From Melanopsichium pennsylvanicum (Eukaryota > Basidiomycota > Ustilaginomycetes > Ustilaginales), in NCBI GenBank assembly GCA_900208305.1, contig OAPG01000003.1, forward strand, positions 806,001 through 870,000: a stretch of DNA of 64,000 nt. Direction: 5' to 3'. Shown here one piece after another: positions 30,697 through 41,270 of the stretch. Under the pieces are notes generated by a model, which was not told the DNA's origin, did no database searches, and saw nothing but the letters and a program-made list of their open reading frames with translations. A program made the translations under genes and the position numbers. The stretch's first letter is position 1. Each line of letters opens with the position of its first letter.

Positions 30697-31538
30697 GACG
30701 ATTCTGTCTCCAAGACAGTGAAATGAGAGAAAGGGAGGTACTGGTGATGCGACAATGAGTGAAATTTTGCGAGGTCAAGCCCAAGACAATCGTTAAGAGG
30801 AAAAGGCGATGATGATCAACATTCCATGTAACAACAGTCAAATGCGACCGGAGGTTAAAAGCCATTCTTAGAGAGTCAATAATCATAATTGGCTTTGGCA
30901 TTGCGCTCCTATGGCTGAACGGGTTCTGCGCAGTTGCTGCACGTCGCTGGCTAAACTATAATAATAATAATAATAATGATAAATAAACAAATAAACAAAA
31001 AATATACCGTACAAACGAAACGGAAATATCGGCGGATCGCACTTCCAACTAATGCAACACTGAAAAAGAAAGCTCACCTTTACAGTACAGCGTTTAAATT
31101 TGTTTTTTAATTTTTATTTTTTTTTATCTTTCCCACTTCAACCAACCTGTCGCAGTGTCGGCCCGACCAACGCCGAAACCTCCAAAACCATCCAACTTTA
31201 TTGCGCTGTCAAGCTATGCAGTCCCGTCGGTCCCTTTCCATAAGTGTACCTCGGATCCCCTCGCTTTTAGGAAGCCAATTCTGTTCAGCTCATGCTGAGG
31301 CTCTGTTTCGGTAGACAAATCATGAAAAATATGGTTGCAGATGGCTGGGTGGCTTTATATGGCCCATGGTCAAGGATGCGTGGCCTCAGCTCAGGGTGGT
31401 CGGTCCACCAAGCTTCATAATCGAGTGCGGCCCACACCGTATATAGTGATAAGCCTGGTACCACGCTATTTGAAGCATTTGTCAGGCTACAGTAGAACTG
31501 ACCGTAACCACCAAGCACTCACACACATAACAACAAAG
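30697..31538. promoter_or_regulatory. divergent spacer GlcNAc kinase / deaminase relic
   Basis: 842 bp. Contains an AT-rich (TAA)n run at 30957-31000, a T-rich block at ~31098-31130, a TTTACAGTACAG word at ~31079 and a TATATAGTG element at ~31439. It is probably the old bidirectional control region of the cluster. Confidence 0.4.
30957..31000. repeat. (TAA)n-like AT-rich simple repeat
   Basis: ATAATAATAATAATAATGATAAATAAACAAATAAAC-type simple sequence in the spacer between the kinase gene and the deaminase relic. Confidence 0.7.
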
Positions 31539-32076
31539 ATGCGACACATCATCCGAGATGACAAGGTTGCTGTCGGCAGATATGTGAGTCCCAATACCTA
31601 CTATCCCGCGTACCCTTTCTTCCTCTCCTCTGGCCGGACTATCGACCACATCACCTTTGCTGCTTTCTTGGCTCACTTTAGGTTGGCGAATACGTAGCCA
31701 AACGCATCAGTGCACACTTTCAACATGCCGATCGACTATTCGTCCTTGGCTGTCCCACCGGCTCCTCCCCCCTTGACACTTACAAGACTCTCATTCAAAT
31801 CCATCGAGAAGGTCGAGTTTCATTTAAAAACGTGATCACCTAGGACAGCACAAAGCACACGCGCTCGCAAAGTGCGTAGAGGAAGGCGTCAATCACGTGA
31901 ACACCGTCACCTGCATCCAACTTCATCCAAACGCATTATTGGTCTCGGACCAAGATGCCACAAGCGAGTTGAGGGTCAGTACAGTCAGGTACTTTAAAGG
32001 CATTGAAAGGGCACAGGACGAGATTGAAAGGTTATACGCTTTACACGGTCACAAAAAAGACGCCTGTTTCCAATAA
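31539..32076 (+). pseudogene. glucosamine-6-phosphate deaminase gene with catalytic core deleted
   Basis: Would convert GlcN-6-P to fructose-6-P and ammonia. What remains is exon 1 (31539-31583, MRHIIRDDKVAVGRY) and a 98-bp GTGAGT...TTTAG intron. Exon 2 from 31682 reads VGEYVAKRISAHF, then RLFVLGCPTGSSPLDTYKTL and RVSFKNVIT, ending at TAG 31841-31843. Immediately after, one frame away, the family's C-terminus begins: GQHKAHALAKCVEEGVNHV, IQLHPNALLVSDQDATSELR and VRYFKGIERAQDEIE, to TAA 32074-32076. The ~135 residues normally between SFKNV-T and the G-HKA-AL segment are absent. They include MDEY, DGHIAFNEP and the active-site Asp/His/Glu, so no catalytic product is possible. Exon boundaries of the surviving ends are intact. 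Confidence 0.9.
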
Positions 32077-33549
32077 TAATGGTATCCCGGTTAGCGTATT
32101 GGAGCTGGACAGTACTCGACGATACGTGCATGTCAATTTTTCTTGAATTGATAAGGTCGGTAAGAATGGACTGTCTCGATGCTTGTGCTGGGAGAACGAT
32201 CGGAAGAGAGAGGTGCCGCGAGATTCGGTTCTCTAGTACCTCTCAGAAAAAGCTGCGGATGTGCATGGTTCGAAAGTGCTGTTACGCGATGCTGTTTTGT
32301 AGATCATTGTGATGAGCAGCAAGACCAAGCCGTTCCCTTGCTGCAGTAGAAATAAGCAGTTAAGCAAGATGCGTAAATATTCGCCTGGTATGCCTTTCTA
32401 CTATCAAAATTAGAGTTGCAGACAGGCTCGATGGTCGGGGTGATGGTGAAGCGGAATAAATTCAAAAAGCAAACCAGGCAACGGTGCAAAGCTGTATTGA
32501 AGACGATGTTGGTGTACTGATCAAACTGAAGCAGTGAAACCAAAGATCACAGCGCACAGTAACAAGATATGCTAGTCAGTATCCTCTTACCTCACGAAAT
32601 GGTTCAATACACACTTGCCGGTGCTTTGGTGATAAGCCTCTCCTCTGTCTCGTAGCTGGCTCGCCGGTTTAAATCCCGTGGCACCTGTTCGCATTTTTAG
32701 CTTCATAGCCGGAAAGAATCCCGTCTCTGATGCCTCGATGTGACCATCACAACGATCAATCCAGCATGATGCACGCTGCCACAAGCTTGGATCCAGTGCA
32801 ATGCATCTCGCGACTTTCCCAGCCGATTCTTAAGCCTTGAAGTACAGCACATGGCGTCGTTTCTGTCTCAGGGCGACACAATGCAATTCGTTACAACGCC
32901 GATGCTCTGTAGTCTCCATACCGAATTCGAACTACTTTTTCTGTTTGTAAAGTGACCCGGGAAAAACTGTCCGTGCTGGAGGATGCAACAGCCTTGCTGA
33001 TCACAAAAAGAGACCGAGATGTCCACAACCGCGCAGCATCTTTGGAAAGGTAAGGAAAAGAGAATTATTGCGGGGAAAGATTTCGAGGCACTGCTCGGCA
33101 TCTTTCGTCGATATACACGGATGGCGGTAGCGAACGTGCTGAAGCTTTTGGAATGACCCCATACCACACCCGCACCACGTCACGTCACGTTTCAAAGCTC
33201 GGCGTAATTTAGTACTGTAGTCGTGGTTGCGCTGCCAACCTTTGGCATACACCGGCAAAGCATATCCTCCACTGACACAGCGCATGATTAGAGTCCGTGT
33301 CGGTGTTCAGAAGCAGGCAAGCGAGCGGTACGGCGTTTTCTCCGGATTCTTACGAGAGCTCAATTTTCAGATTTCTTCTTGGTTTTGCCTTACAAGACAA
33401 CAAGGTTGCTCAGACCTATCCCAAAGTTAGTAGACCGGATTCCATAAAATCATTAAACTTCCTTGTCAAGACTCTTTGATGGTGATCACGAATATCTCTA
33501 CCGTCATTACTACGACTAGCTCTACAGACCAGAAATTTAGGAATTCATC
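32077..33549. other. 1.5-kb spacer deaminase relic / deacetylase
   Basis: No gene recognised. Contains an ACGTCACGTCACGT tandem at ~33177-33190 (CRE/bZIP-like cores) about 360 bp upstream of the deacetylase start. A GGTTTAAATCCCG word at ~32670 resembles a tRNA B-box but has no cloverleaf around it. Confidence 0.35.
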
Positions 33550-35185
33550 ATGCCGACCTCAACAGAGACCGATTTAGCAGAACCTACAACAACAACAACA
33601 ACAACAGCAGCAACAGCAACAGCAACAAACCAAGGCACGATCCGATTTACCAATTGCCAAGCTCTGCTTCCGACCACAATCCCAACATTATGTGCTGATC
33701 CCAGCACGTATTCCCTTTTTGTCAACCCGGTGACGGGAAAGATCGTTGATGGTGCCAAGGCGTTCTTCGACGAGTCGAGTGAAATTTCCACAACGATCGA
33801 CTTGGTTGGGGACTACCTCGTACCTGGCTTTATCGATGTTCAAATCAATGGTGGATACGGTGTGGATTTCAGCGAACTCAATGATAATGATGACGACGAC
33901 GATGATGATGATGGGAATGGGGAGAAAAAGTATTTGAATCGTTTGGACGAGTTTTCAAGACGAGTGGTGGAAACAGGAGTGACGAGTTTCGTGCCTACCA
34001 TCATTACTCAAAACACCGAGTCGTACAGAAAGGTGAGTAAAGCTCCCTGCATACCTTCTTGCGTCAAGGAAAAAGAAAAAGATTGTGATAATGAGGAGAT
34101 GGACTGACGAAATTCGCATGTGAACGATGTTATCTGCGAAATAGATCCTTCCATTGCTCGTACCCAGAGCCAAACCAGGCCAAGCAACCTCTCTCGGCTA
34201 TCACTGCGAAGGACCTTTCATATCCCCGCACAAGAAAGGTGCTCATTGCAGTAAACTCATTCGCACCGCTCCAAATTCGATCTTGTCACTCCAAGATGTA
34301 TACGGTTCCGGCATTTCAGGGCTGGATATGCCATGGCCTGCGGTAAAATTGCTAACGCTCGCGCCTGAGATTCAAGGAATTCTGCCCGCTATCCCCGATC
34401 TCGTCCAAAGAGGTGTTACGGTTAGCATCGGCCATACAGCAGCAGGTATCGATACGGCTTTGGAGGCAAAGGAAGCTGGAGCGAGGTTCATCACTCACCT
34501 GTTCAATGCGATGGGTAGTTTTAACCATCGTGATCCAGGAGTGATTGGACTTTTGGGCGATTCAGAGACGGATTTAGGTACTGCTCCCCTTCCCACTACT
34601 CGCGTCAAATCATCCAAACTTTTCACCAACAACACCGTTAATCCTACTTCTAAGAATGACTCGATTCGAAATGAACAAGAAGAAGCGAGCGTTCTAGCAA
34701 TTTCCAAACGCAAACCAAGACCTTTTTACGGTCTGATAGCGGATGGACATCACAGTCACCCCTGTTCGATTCGAATGGCGTATTTAGCTCATCCCGCAGG
34801 GTGTGTTCTCGTCAGTGACGCTATGCCTTGGATGGATCCCAACAAACCCGATGGAATTTATCCTTGGAGGAAAGGTCAAAATGTCACAAAGACAGGCAAC
34901 AAGGTGGTTCTACAGCATACAGATACACTCGCAGGAAGTGTAGTCCCCATAAGCGATTGTGTAACAAACTTGGCAAGGTACGCAAACATCCCAGTTCACC
35001 AAGCTGCCTATTGTGCCAGTAGCAATCCTGCCAAAATGCTAGGGTTGCAACAACTTAAAGGCTTTCTTAAACCAGGTTGTGATGCAGATCTCGTCGTCTT
35101 GGATAGGTTTACCGGTCGCGTAAAACAAACATGGGTGGCCGGGAGCAAGGTTTGGGACAGAGATACGAGGTCGGTTCCCAACTGA
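33550..35185 (+). CDS. N-acetylglucosamine-6-phosphate deacetylase (2 exons)
   Basis: Hydrolyses GlcNAc-6-P to GlcN-6-P and acetate, the step between the kinase and the deaminase. Exons 33550-34032 and 34145-35185, intron 112 bp (GTGAGT...AATAG), phase 0, giving YRK|ILPLLVPR; 507 residues. Metal and substrate motifs are all present: PGFIDVQINGGYG, YHCEGPFISPHKKGAH (Glu ligand ~183), VSIGHTAAG, THLFNAMGSFNHR, GLIADGHHSHP and LVSDAMPWM (catalytic Asp). A late SNPAKMLGL...GCDADLVVLD closes the amidohydrolase barrel. Two lineage-specific inserts: an Asp run coded by GAT/GAC repeats (33889-33914) and a ~45-residue low-complexity loop after GDSETDLG. The gene appears intact. Confidence 0.9.
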
Positions 35186-35540
35186 GTTGTTCAAAATTAT
35201 TGGTGGCCCTTGTCCATGTCATCCCCAAGTTTCATCATGCGTCGCTCATGTGCATCTTGAATGCAATCTTATATGTGAGCTTTCGCCACCCCACCAGCGC
35301 TCCCAGCTACAGCCTGATTGACTACAAATCACGACGATCAAAACTTCACACCAAATACCACGCGAACGCAGGTACGAGTGACGAGGTTTCACATTCCAAC
35401 TACAATGAATGGCAAAAGCAAAGCAAAAGACTAAAATTGATTAGGAGCAAAGCATGAGAAGGAGAGAACGACGATCTAATAGTTTCGAAAGACTACAAAT
35501 CGGGGTATGCAAAAAGTAAGCAGTTTGTCCAGCGATACAA
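35186..35540. other. spacer, convergent 3' flanks
   Basis: 355 bp between convergent stop codons of the deacetylase and the monooxygenase. Nothing recognised. Confidence 0.3.
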
Positions 35541-37001
35541 TTACTGGAAGACAATGTCATTGTAGCCACCGTATTTGGCCTGGACGAGATCGTACCAGTA
35601 GTTGGTCCTCATTCTCCATGGACCGGTGGTAGCAGCCTTGGGCAGTTCGCTCTCGGCCTTCTTGACATAGGTCGAGTTGAGATTCAACAAAGGAGCTTCG
35701 GTCAATTGTTCCCTATTGCTTGGCTTGGGGAAGGCCATGGACTTGTGATATTGGTCCATGTGCTTGATCAATCTGACGACGTATTGAGCGGTGCAGTCAG
35801 AGCCCAAAGTCCAAGAAGCGTTGGTGTAACCGATGGAAAGAGCGTAGTTGGGCAGACCCTCAAGCATGCAGCCCTTCCAAACGAATCGCTCATTGGCATG
35901 CACTGGCTCCTTGTCGACAGTGGTCGAGATGTGACCTCCAATGTGAAGCTTCAAGCCCGTAGCAGTGACAATGAGATCACATGGGATACGCTCACCGTTC
36001 TTGAGGATGATCTCATTTGAAGTGACCTGGTCAATGTGACCGGTAGCGATGTGCGCCTTGCCCTCGCGAAGGGTCTGATAGAAGTCGCCGTCGGGGCAGA
36101 TGCACAGACGCTGGTCCCATGGGTTGTAGTTGGGCTTGAAGTGGGGGTCAAGAGGAACGTCCTTTGGAAGCTGCGACTTGGTGAGCTTCCCGAGGATGGC
36201 CTTGGCGATACCAGGGAAGGCTCGGAAAATGTGGTAAGATGCGTAAATACGAGCAATGTTCTTTTGGCGGATCAAGAAGGCGGCGAGTCGGCCGGGGAGG
36301 ATGGCGCGAATGATTTTGGCGATGGGGTCATACTTTTCCAGAGACAGAATGTAGGTGGGCGAACGCTGAACAAGGGTGATATCTTTAGTAACGGTGGCCA
36401 TCGAGGGAATGAGGGTGATGGCAGTGGCACCAGAACCAATGACAGCCACGCGTTTACCACGATAGTCATCTTCGGTGAGATTCCAGAATTGAGGGTGGAC
36501 GACCTTGCCCTTGAAGTTCTGAATACCGGGAATGTCAGCCTTGAGGGCAGCATCGTAGTCATAGTAACCGGTACAGGTGTAGAAGAAGCGAGAGCGATAA
36601 TGCTTCTGCTGGCCATTCTCGTCTACGGTGACGAACCAGGTTCGTTCCTCGGTGGACCAGTCGGCGTTGAGCACCTTGGTCTTGTAACGGATACGCTCAG
36701 AAATTCCGTGCTCGTCAGCGACCTTTTTGAGGTAAGCAATGATCTCTTTGCCCTCAGCGATATCAGGGCCGGTCCACTCCTTGAAGGCATAACCGAAGGT
36801 GTGAAGATCCGAGTCAGAACGGATGCCGGGGTACTTGAAAATATCCCATGTACCACCGAGATTGTCACGACCCTCGAGGATGAGGTACTTCTTGTCAGGT
36901 AGTTCGTTGTTGAGACGGTAGGCGGCATTGATACCAGAGATACCGGCGCCGACGATGAGTACGTCGAGTACGCCCGAGTCGTCGTAGTCGAGGGAGCCCA
37001 T
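35541..37001 (-). CDS. FAD-dependent Baeyer-Villiger-type monooxygenase
   Basis: A 486-residue class B flavoprotein monooxygenase. First Rossmann motif VLIVGAGISGINAAYRL (FAD), LEGRDNLGGTWDIFKYPGIR (FAD side), and the fingerprint FKGKVVHPQFWN, which fits the BVMO pattern FxGxxxHxxxW[P/D] except for Asn at the last place. The second Rossmann motif is RVAVIGSGATAITLIP (NADPH), with the late DLIVTATGLKLHIGG segment. By family it inserts oxygen next to a ketone or oxidises a heteroatom; substrate unknown. The frame opens at a GTG (37142), but the only plausible ATG is at 37001 (MGSLDYDDSG). Single exon. Confidence 0.85.
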   Translation of the reverse strand: MGSLDYDDSGVLDVLIVGAGISGINAAYRLNNELPDKKYLILEGRDNLGGTWDIFKYPGIRSDSDLHTFGYAFKEWTGPDIAEGKEIIAYLKKVADEHGISERIRYKTKVLNADWSTEERTWFVTVDENGQQKHYRSRFFYTCTGYYDYDAALKADIPGIQNFKGKVVHPQFWNLTEDDYRGKRVAVIGSGATAITLIPSMATVTKDITLVQRSPTYILSLEKYDPIAKIIRAILPGRLAAFLIRQKNIARIYASYHIFRAFPGIAKAILGKLTKSQLPKDVPLDPHFKPNYNPWDQRLCICPDGDFYQTLREGKAHIATGHIDQVTSNEIILKNGERIPCDLIVTATGLKLHIGGHISTTVDKEPVHANERFVWKGCMLEGLPNYALSIGYTNASWTLGSDCTAQYVVRLIKHMDQYHKSMAFPKPSNREQLTEAPLLNLNSTYVKKAESELPKAATTGPWRMRTNYWYDLVQAKYGGYNDIVFQ

Positions 37002-38458
37002 GACGTGTGAGATTGAGCGATAAATGGCGATGTGGGGGATGGTGATGGTATGGAAAGGAAGGTCGGCGTGGAACTGATATATGATGCTGGATGTGTATCT
37101 GTGGAAAAGACTGGAGTGTGTGGCACTGATGAGATTGCACACGATGCGGCTACGAAGTAATGACCTTAGACAAGTGCATGTGAGAGAGCGACACTCTGCG
37201 AGGTCTTGAAAGTTGGCATCCAGGCTGAAGGATGCATGCTGCAGTGCAGCAGAATAGATGGATTATCTCGGTTAACTCTGATGCCGACTCTTTTGGCCAC
37301 ACATAGAGTGCAGTACAGAACAGGTCAACGGCAGCGGCAGTCTACTATACAAGAAGGACCCGACGTGCGTGAATGCGGAGAAATGGAGCCAATTCCTCTA
37401 GCGCGCCTTCTCAGGCATTGTGCCTTTTGTAAAAGCTCCTGGTTACCACCATCCTGACTTGGCTGCTGTGTTCGACATCATCGTGTGGCCTTCGCCTATG
37501 CTCCGCTCGCCGCTTAGGCCCTCTATATTTTCGAAGCTTATCCCCCCGGCAGAGGCTCGAGCACTTTCAAGATCTCATTCGGGAACAAGCGCAGAAGAAA
37601 TCTAATCCTGGTGCATCTGAACTCAGCGTGACGTAAATTAGTACGAGCTCCGCTTCCGGGTCGCAGGCTGTTCCTCAGAGACTACTCATCCTGGAGCGGG
37701 GTAAGGGTGTGAGTGCTGAGCAAAAAAGCAATGTTATTAGCTCTTGTCATGGCATCACCTAGAATTCAGAATCAAAACTTTCAAATGTAATTTCGCTTGA
37801 CTTAGCTAGCACTCTGGTTACCGCCAAATACAAGTCCAATTTCGCAGTTGCGCAGCTTGTGCGTCTTAGCTGCGCATCTGAACCCAAAATCGCGTTTGTG
37901 GGCGCTTCCAGTTTCTCGTGTGAAACGTCAACTTAGCAATCGCTTCTTTGCGTCGCACATCCTCAGCGCGTTCTCAGCTCTCACACCCTTTGACACTCAG
38001 CGCAGTGCAGATTTTCCTAACAGATATTTCGGCCGTTTGAGCAGGGCCATCAACGTCTACGCCACTATTGAAGAATGTCCCTGCAACCGAGCTTGCCATG
38101 CTCGACCCCTCGACCGAAAGATTACTCGAGAGGTCATTGCGTCCAAGTGTTAAGTAACACTGATTTTGATCCATCCATCAGCGGTGGTGTGGTGCACTGC
38201 ACTTTACCTTTGCACATGACTCTCGCAATTTCAAGCCGTAACAACTTTTATGGTTCGAAACCGGCTCAGTGCAGAAGTGGGCCCCATACTGACATCTTTC
38301 AGTAGCTCATATACTGTAACTTGACGTGGTGTGCTGGTAGCCAAAAACAAATTGACAAATGACCAAATCGTAGACACTACTGTATACTCTGCAAAGTTTC
38401 TGAATGCACATGAATACTGGACAAGACATCAATTTGCTTTCATCTATTTACATCACCA
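37002..38458. other. 1.5-kb spacer, nothing recognised
   Basis: Left part is upstream of the monooxygenase, right part is downstream of the membrane-protein gene. Short random frames only. A GGTTCGAAACC word at ~38255 has no tRNA structure around it. Confidence 0.3.
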
Positions 38459-40375
38459 CTACACTTTACGCACTGCGCCATCGAAAGCATTGATGGATGG
38501 CAGAAAAGTAGAGTCGATGCTCAACGAAGAATCCCTCAAATCCCAGTCGAGATCCTTAACAAAGCTTTCGATATAAGTCGCCGTGGAACTCTTCTTCTCA
38601 TCACTTATCTTCTCATCCTTAACCTCCTGAGCGCTCGATTGGTTGACGTTTTCCGAGCTCGGTGGAGGCGACTTAAGTGTGAGCGGAGCACCTCTTATCA
38701 CCGCATCTTTAATTTCGAAACTGAAGCTTCCGTTGGGCGATGTCGAAGCTCCAGTTGCGTACGAGTTGCGTTCTGTTTGAGTCCTGAGGGTGCTCGTGCT
38801 AAAATGAGATTGTAGCCCTCTACCACCTTGTGGAATGCGTGGGCTCGCGAGGGTCAACTCAAGTACACCTCCTCCAACTTCCGCCTTATCACCTCTAGCA
38901 TCGTGTGCAGGAGTCATGATTCCGGAGATGGCACTAGTCAGGTTGGATCGATGAACATTATCACCCTCGTGATCGATATTGTCTTCCATATCGACGCAGA
39001 TGGACACATCCCCATCGTGGTTGCTGCCTCTACCTCTGCGCAGCGCATCTCGGATACCACTCCCTGCACTGCTGAGAGGACGTAAAAGGGTTCCTGTGCT
39101 TGGCCGGCCTCGTATAACCAATTTGTTGCCCTGTTTAGTCATCTCGATGTCCATGCCCTTGGCACTCTGCGGTCGTGCAAGCGAACTTCTTCTGTTGGGC
39201 AACTCCGGACTGTTGAAGAGCGTGGTTGTCGGGGAGGCCGATAGGGTAGAGAGTGTGCTGGTGCGACCGGGCGAGGTCTTCGGACGTCGATGGTCTGCCC
39301 AAGTTTGACGTTTCTCCGGCGTAGATTCGGACTTGATAGCGCTATCTCGCTTGCCAGTCTGCAAGGCGAAGGTCGAAGATGTACCTGATGAAGGTTCTGG
39401 AGCTTCAGCAATGCTTTCCAGAGACCTTTGCAGAGTCAAACCTTGCTTTGGTATCGTCACCTTTGAACAGTCTGACTTCCTTTGCTGTTCCCCTCCAGGA
39501 CCCACTGTGGACTGGTTTCGGTCAGTCTTTGGGCTCAACAACATACTTTGTAGAGCTTTGTCAAATGGACCAGCTTTACAACCAGTGTTGACATCCTGAG
39601 CCACCAAATGTTCTTGACTCCCCAACTTGTCACTCCGCACTTCTCCCAAAGCTGGCCCTCTCTGCGACTTGCCTCCGGCTACCATGCTCCGCAGACTGTC
39701 GATGCTACCTAAGCCTTTGAATTTTCTGCGATTCTTTTTGGGAGAGTCCGAGTCAGTAGAACTGGAGTAAGGGGTGAGCTTGCGGCGGTACCTTTTGTAG
39801 AAGCAGCCTAGGGCTAGAAAGACGATGAGCAAGATTACGACTCCCGAGATCAGGATGATCACTTTGCGAGTGGGATGAGTGACACTCTTGGATAAGTTGC
39901 TTCCAGATGAGGTCTCGTCCTGCCCGGCAGGATCCGAGGGAGAGGAGGCAGAGGTGACTGTTGAAGCAGTGTCATCACGCGTAACGCTGTCCTCCACCCC
40001 AGCAGTGGCAGGAGCTGAAGTTGAAGACTCAGGCTTGGAATTGCCGTAATTGATCGGAGCTAAGCTGGAAGGGATTGTAGGATCTAGGTCATCCTCACCC
40101 ATCGCCGGGGAAGGAGGATCTGAGATACTCATATCTCCGCCTGGTTGGTCTGTAGCATCACCAGAGGTCGCATCTCGTCTGAATAGAGACCGATGAGCTT
40201 GCAGCTCGAACATGGAGTAAGGCCAATTTGGACCGGAGGAGCGTCGCTGAAGTTGAGACTTGTATCGCCGCTGCAGTGAGTTTGGCAACCGGAAGGGATC
40301 ATATGCCCCATGCCTTTTCCGTTGCCACGCCAGAGCTTGACGTCTGGAGGGTCGGGATGCGTCAAGCAACGGCAT
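38459..40375 (-). CDS. single-pass membrane protein, unknown
   Basis: 638 residues. A Ser/Asp/Pro-rich N-terminal region of ~165 residues precedes one strong transmembrane helix (VIILISGVVILLIVFLALGCFY, ~170-191) with a basic KRYRRK stop-transfer next to it. A long Ser-rich, apparently disordered C-terminal tail of ~440 residues follows. The layout resembles fungal plasma-membrane sensor or adaptor proteins with an outside Ser/Thr-rich stalk. There is no obvious signal peptide at MPLLDASRPSRRQ, so the real start may lie in an unrecognised upstream exon (an AG acceptor-like site occurs at ~40402), or the TM acts as a signal anchor. No family recognised. Confidence 0.6.
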   Translation of the reverse strand: MPLLDASRPSRRQALAWQRKRHGAYDPFRLPNSLQRRYKSQLQRRSSGPNWPYSMFELQAHRSLFRRDATSGDATDQPGGDMSISDPPSPAMGEDDLDPTIPSSLAPINYGNSKPESSTSAPATAGVEDSVTRDDTASTVTSASSPSDPAGQDETSSGSNLSKSVTHPTRKVIILISGVVILLIVFLALGCFYKRYRRKLTPYSSSTDSDSPKKNRRKFKGLGSIDSLRSMVAGGKSQRGPALGEVRSDKLGSQEHLVAQDVNTGCKAGPFDKALQSMLLSPKTDRNQSTVGPGGEQQRKSDCSKVTIPKQGLTLQRSLESIAEAPEPSSGTSSTFALQTGKRDSAIKSESTPEKRQTWADHRRPKTSPGRTSTLSTLSASPTTTLFNSPELPNRRSSLARPQSAKGMDIEMTKQGNKLVIRGRPSTGTLLRPLSSAGSGIRDALRRGRGSNHDGDVSICVDMEDNIDHEGDNVHRSNLTSAISGIMTPAHDARGDKAEVGGGVLELTLASPRIPQGGRGLQSHFSTSTLRTQTERNSYATGASTSPNGSFSFEIKDAVIRGAPLTLKSPPPSSENVNQSSAQEVKDEKISDEKKSSTATYIESFVKDLDWDLRDSSLSIDSTFLPSINAFDGAVRKV

Positions 40376-41270
40376 GATCGAAAGGCCTCGCGTTTGGCAA
40401 CTGGAATCAAGGTCGTATTAGCAGCTGGAAACCAGCTTGATATTTTCAATAGCACCGCAAGTTTTTGGACAAGAAGGAAAGATGAAAGAGAGTGTGCGCG
40501 AGCGTCCGAGACCGATAGCCTCTGTGTGCTCGACGTGTAAGCTAGAGGAAGGACAAGCTGCAAGGGGAGAACGACGAGAGTGTAGCTTTCAGCCCGCAAT
40601 GGATCGTTAGAGAGACTATTGTCTTGAGACGGGGCTATTATGGACGTGAGCAAAGGGAAAGGACACCGCCACGCATCAGCTGACTCTCGCTCAAGCCGGT
40701 TAGGCAGGTGACAATTGCTAGCGTGGTGGGTAGTATCGTAGCAACGTAAGTGGGTCAAATCGTGGCTTTGCTAGACGTTGTCAGCCCGACCCACCACGCT
40801 TGTCGACGCCTGCGGTCGGAGCTCGCTTTGCAATATCAGATTTCATTTCGGCTCGGATCAAACTTCTCCTGTGCAGTGACTTTTCAGATCAGGCTGGAAG
40901 GTTAAGGACCCCATTTCATTGATCCCAGCACTTCTCTTTGCAATTCGTTGAACGAGTTTATGGAGTAAACCGGCGAGTGTCGAGCTCAAGGAAGGCTAGC
41001 TTTCCAGGCGAGTCGCAAAGCTCGTCCTGCAAAAACAAACAAAGCCTACAACAGCAAGCAAACAGAATGGCACGACCGAACCGATGAGCAGACCGATCGT
41101 GACTTCCTAGGACCGGAGCGGTAAGCAGTGCAATCATCTTTACCACCGCGGTCTTGTTCATGAACATACTGACTGACTGTTTGTGCATCATTCCGTTGTG
41201 GCATGCAGATATATTGTCACGCAGAGCAAGCTGGCGTTCTTTCTCCAGTCGTGTATGCTCAAAAAGTAAT
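40376..41270. other. spacer upstream of membrane-protein gene
   Basis: About 900 bp, no supported gene. The minus frame continuing to 40758 looks partly hydrophobic (LVVLPLQLVLPLAYT) and could hide a signal-peptide exon of the neighbouring gene, but I found no matching donor site. Confidence 0.25.

Noticed and set aside
32640..32700. tRNA-like B-box word GGTTTAAATCCCG
   Set aside because: The flanking bases do not pair as a T-arm and no A-box or acceptor stem is found at the right distances.
36036..36902. 288-codon plus-strand open frame
   Set aside because: Antisense shadow of the FAD monooxygenase, produced by biased third-codon bases; no recognisable motifs.
37002..37142. N-terminal extension of the FAD monooxygenase to 37142
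   Set aside because: It would need a GTG start; the first ATG, followed directly by the conserved N-terminus, is at 37001.
38240..38280. tRNA-like GGTTCGAAACC word
   Set aside because: No complementary T-stem and no upstream A-box; no cloverleaf.
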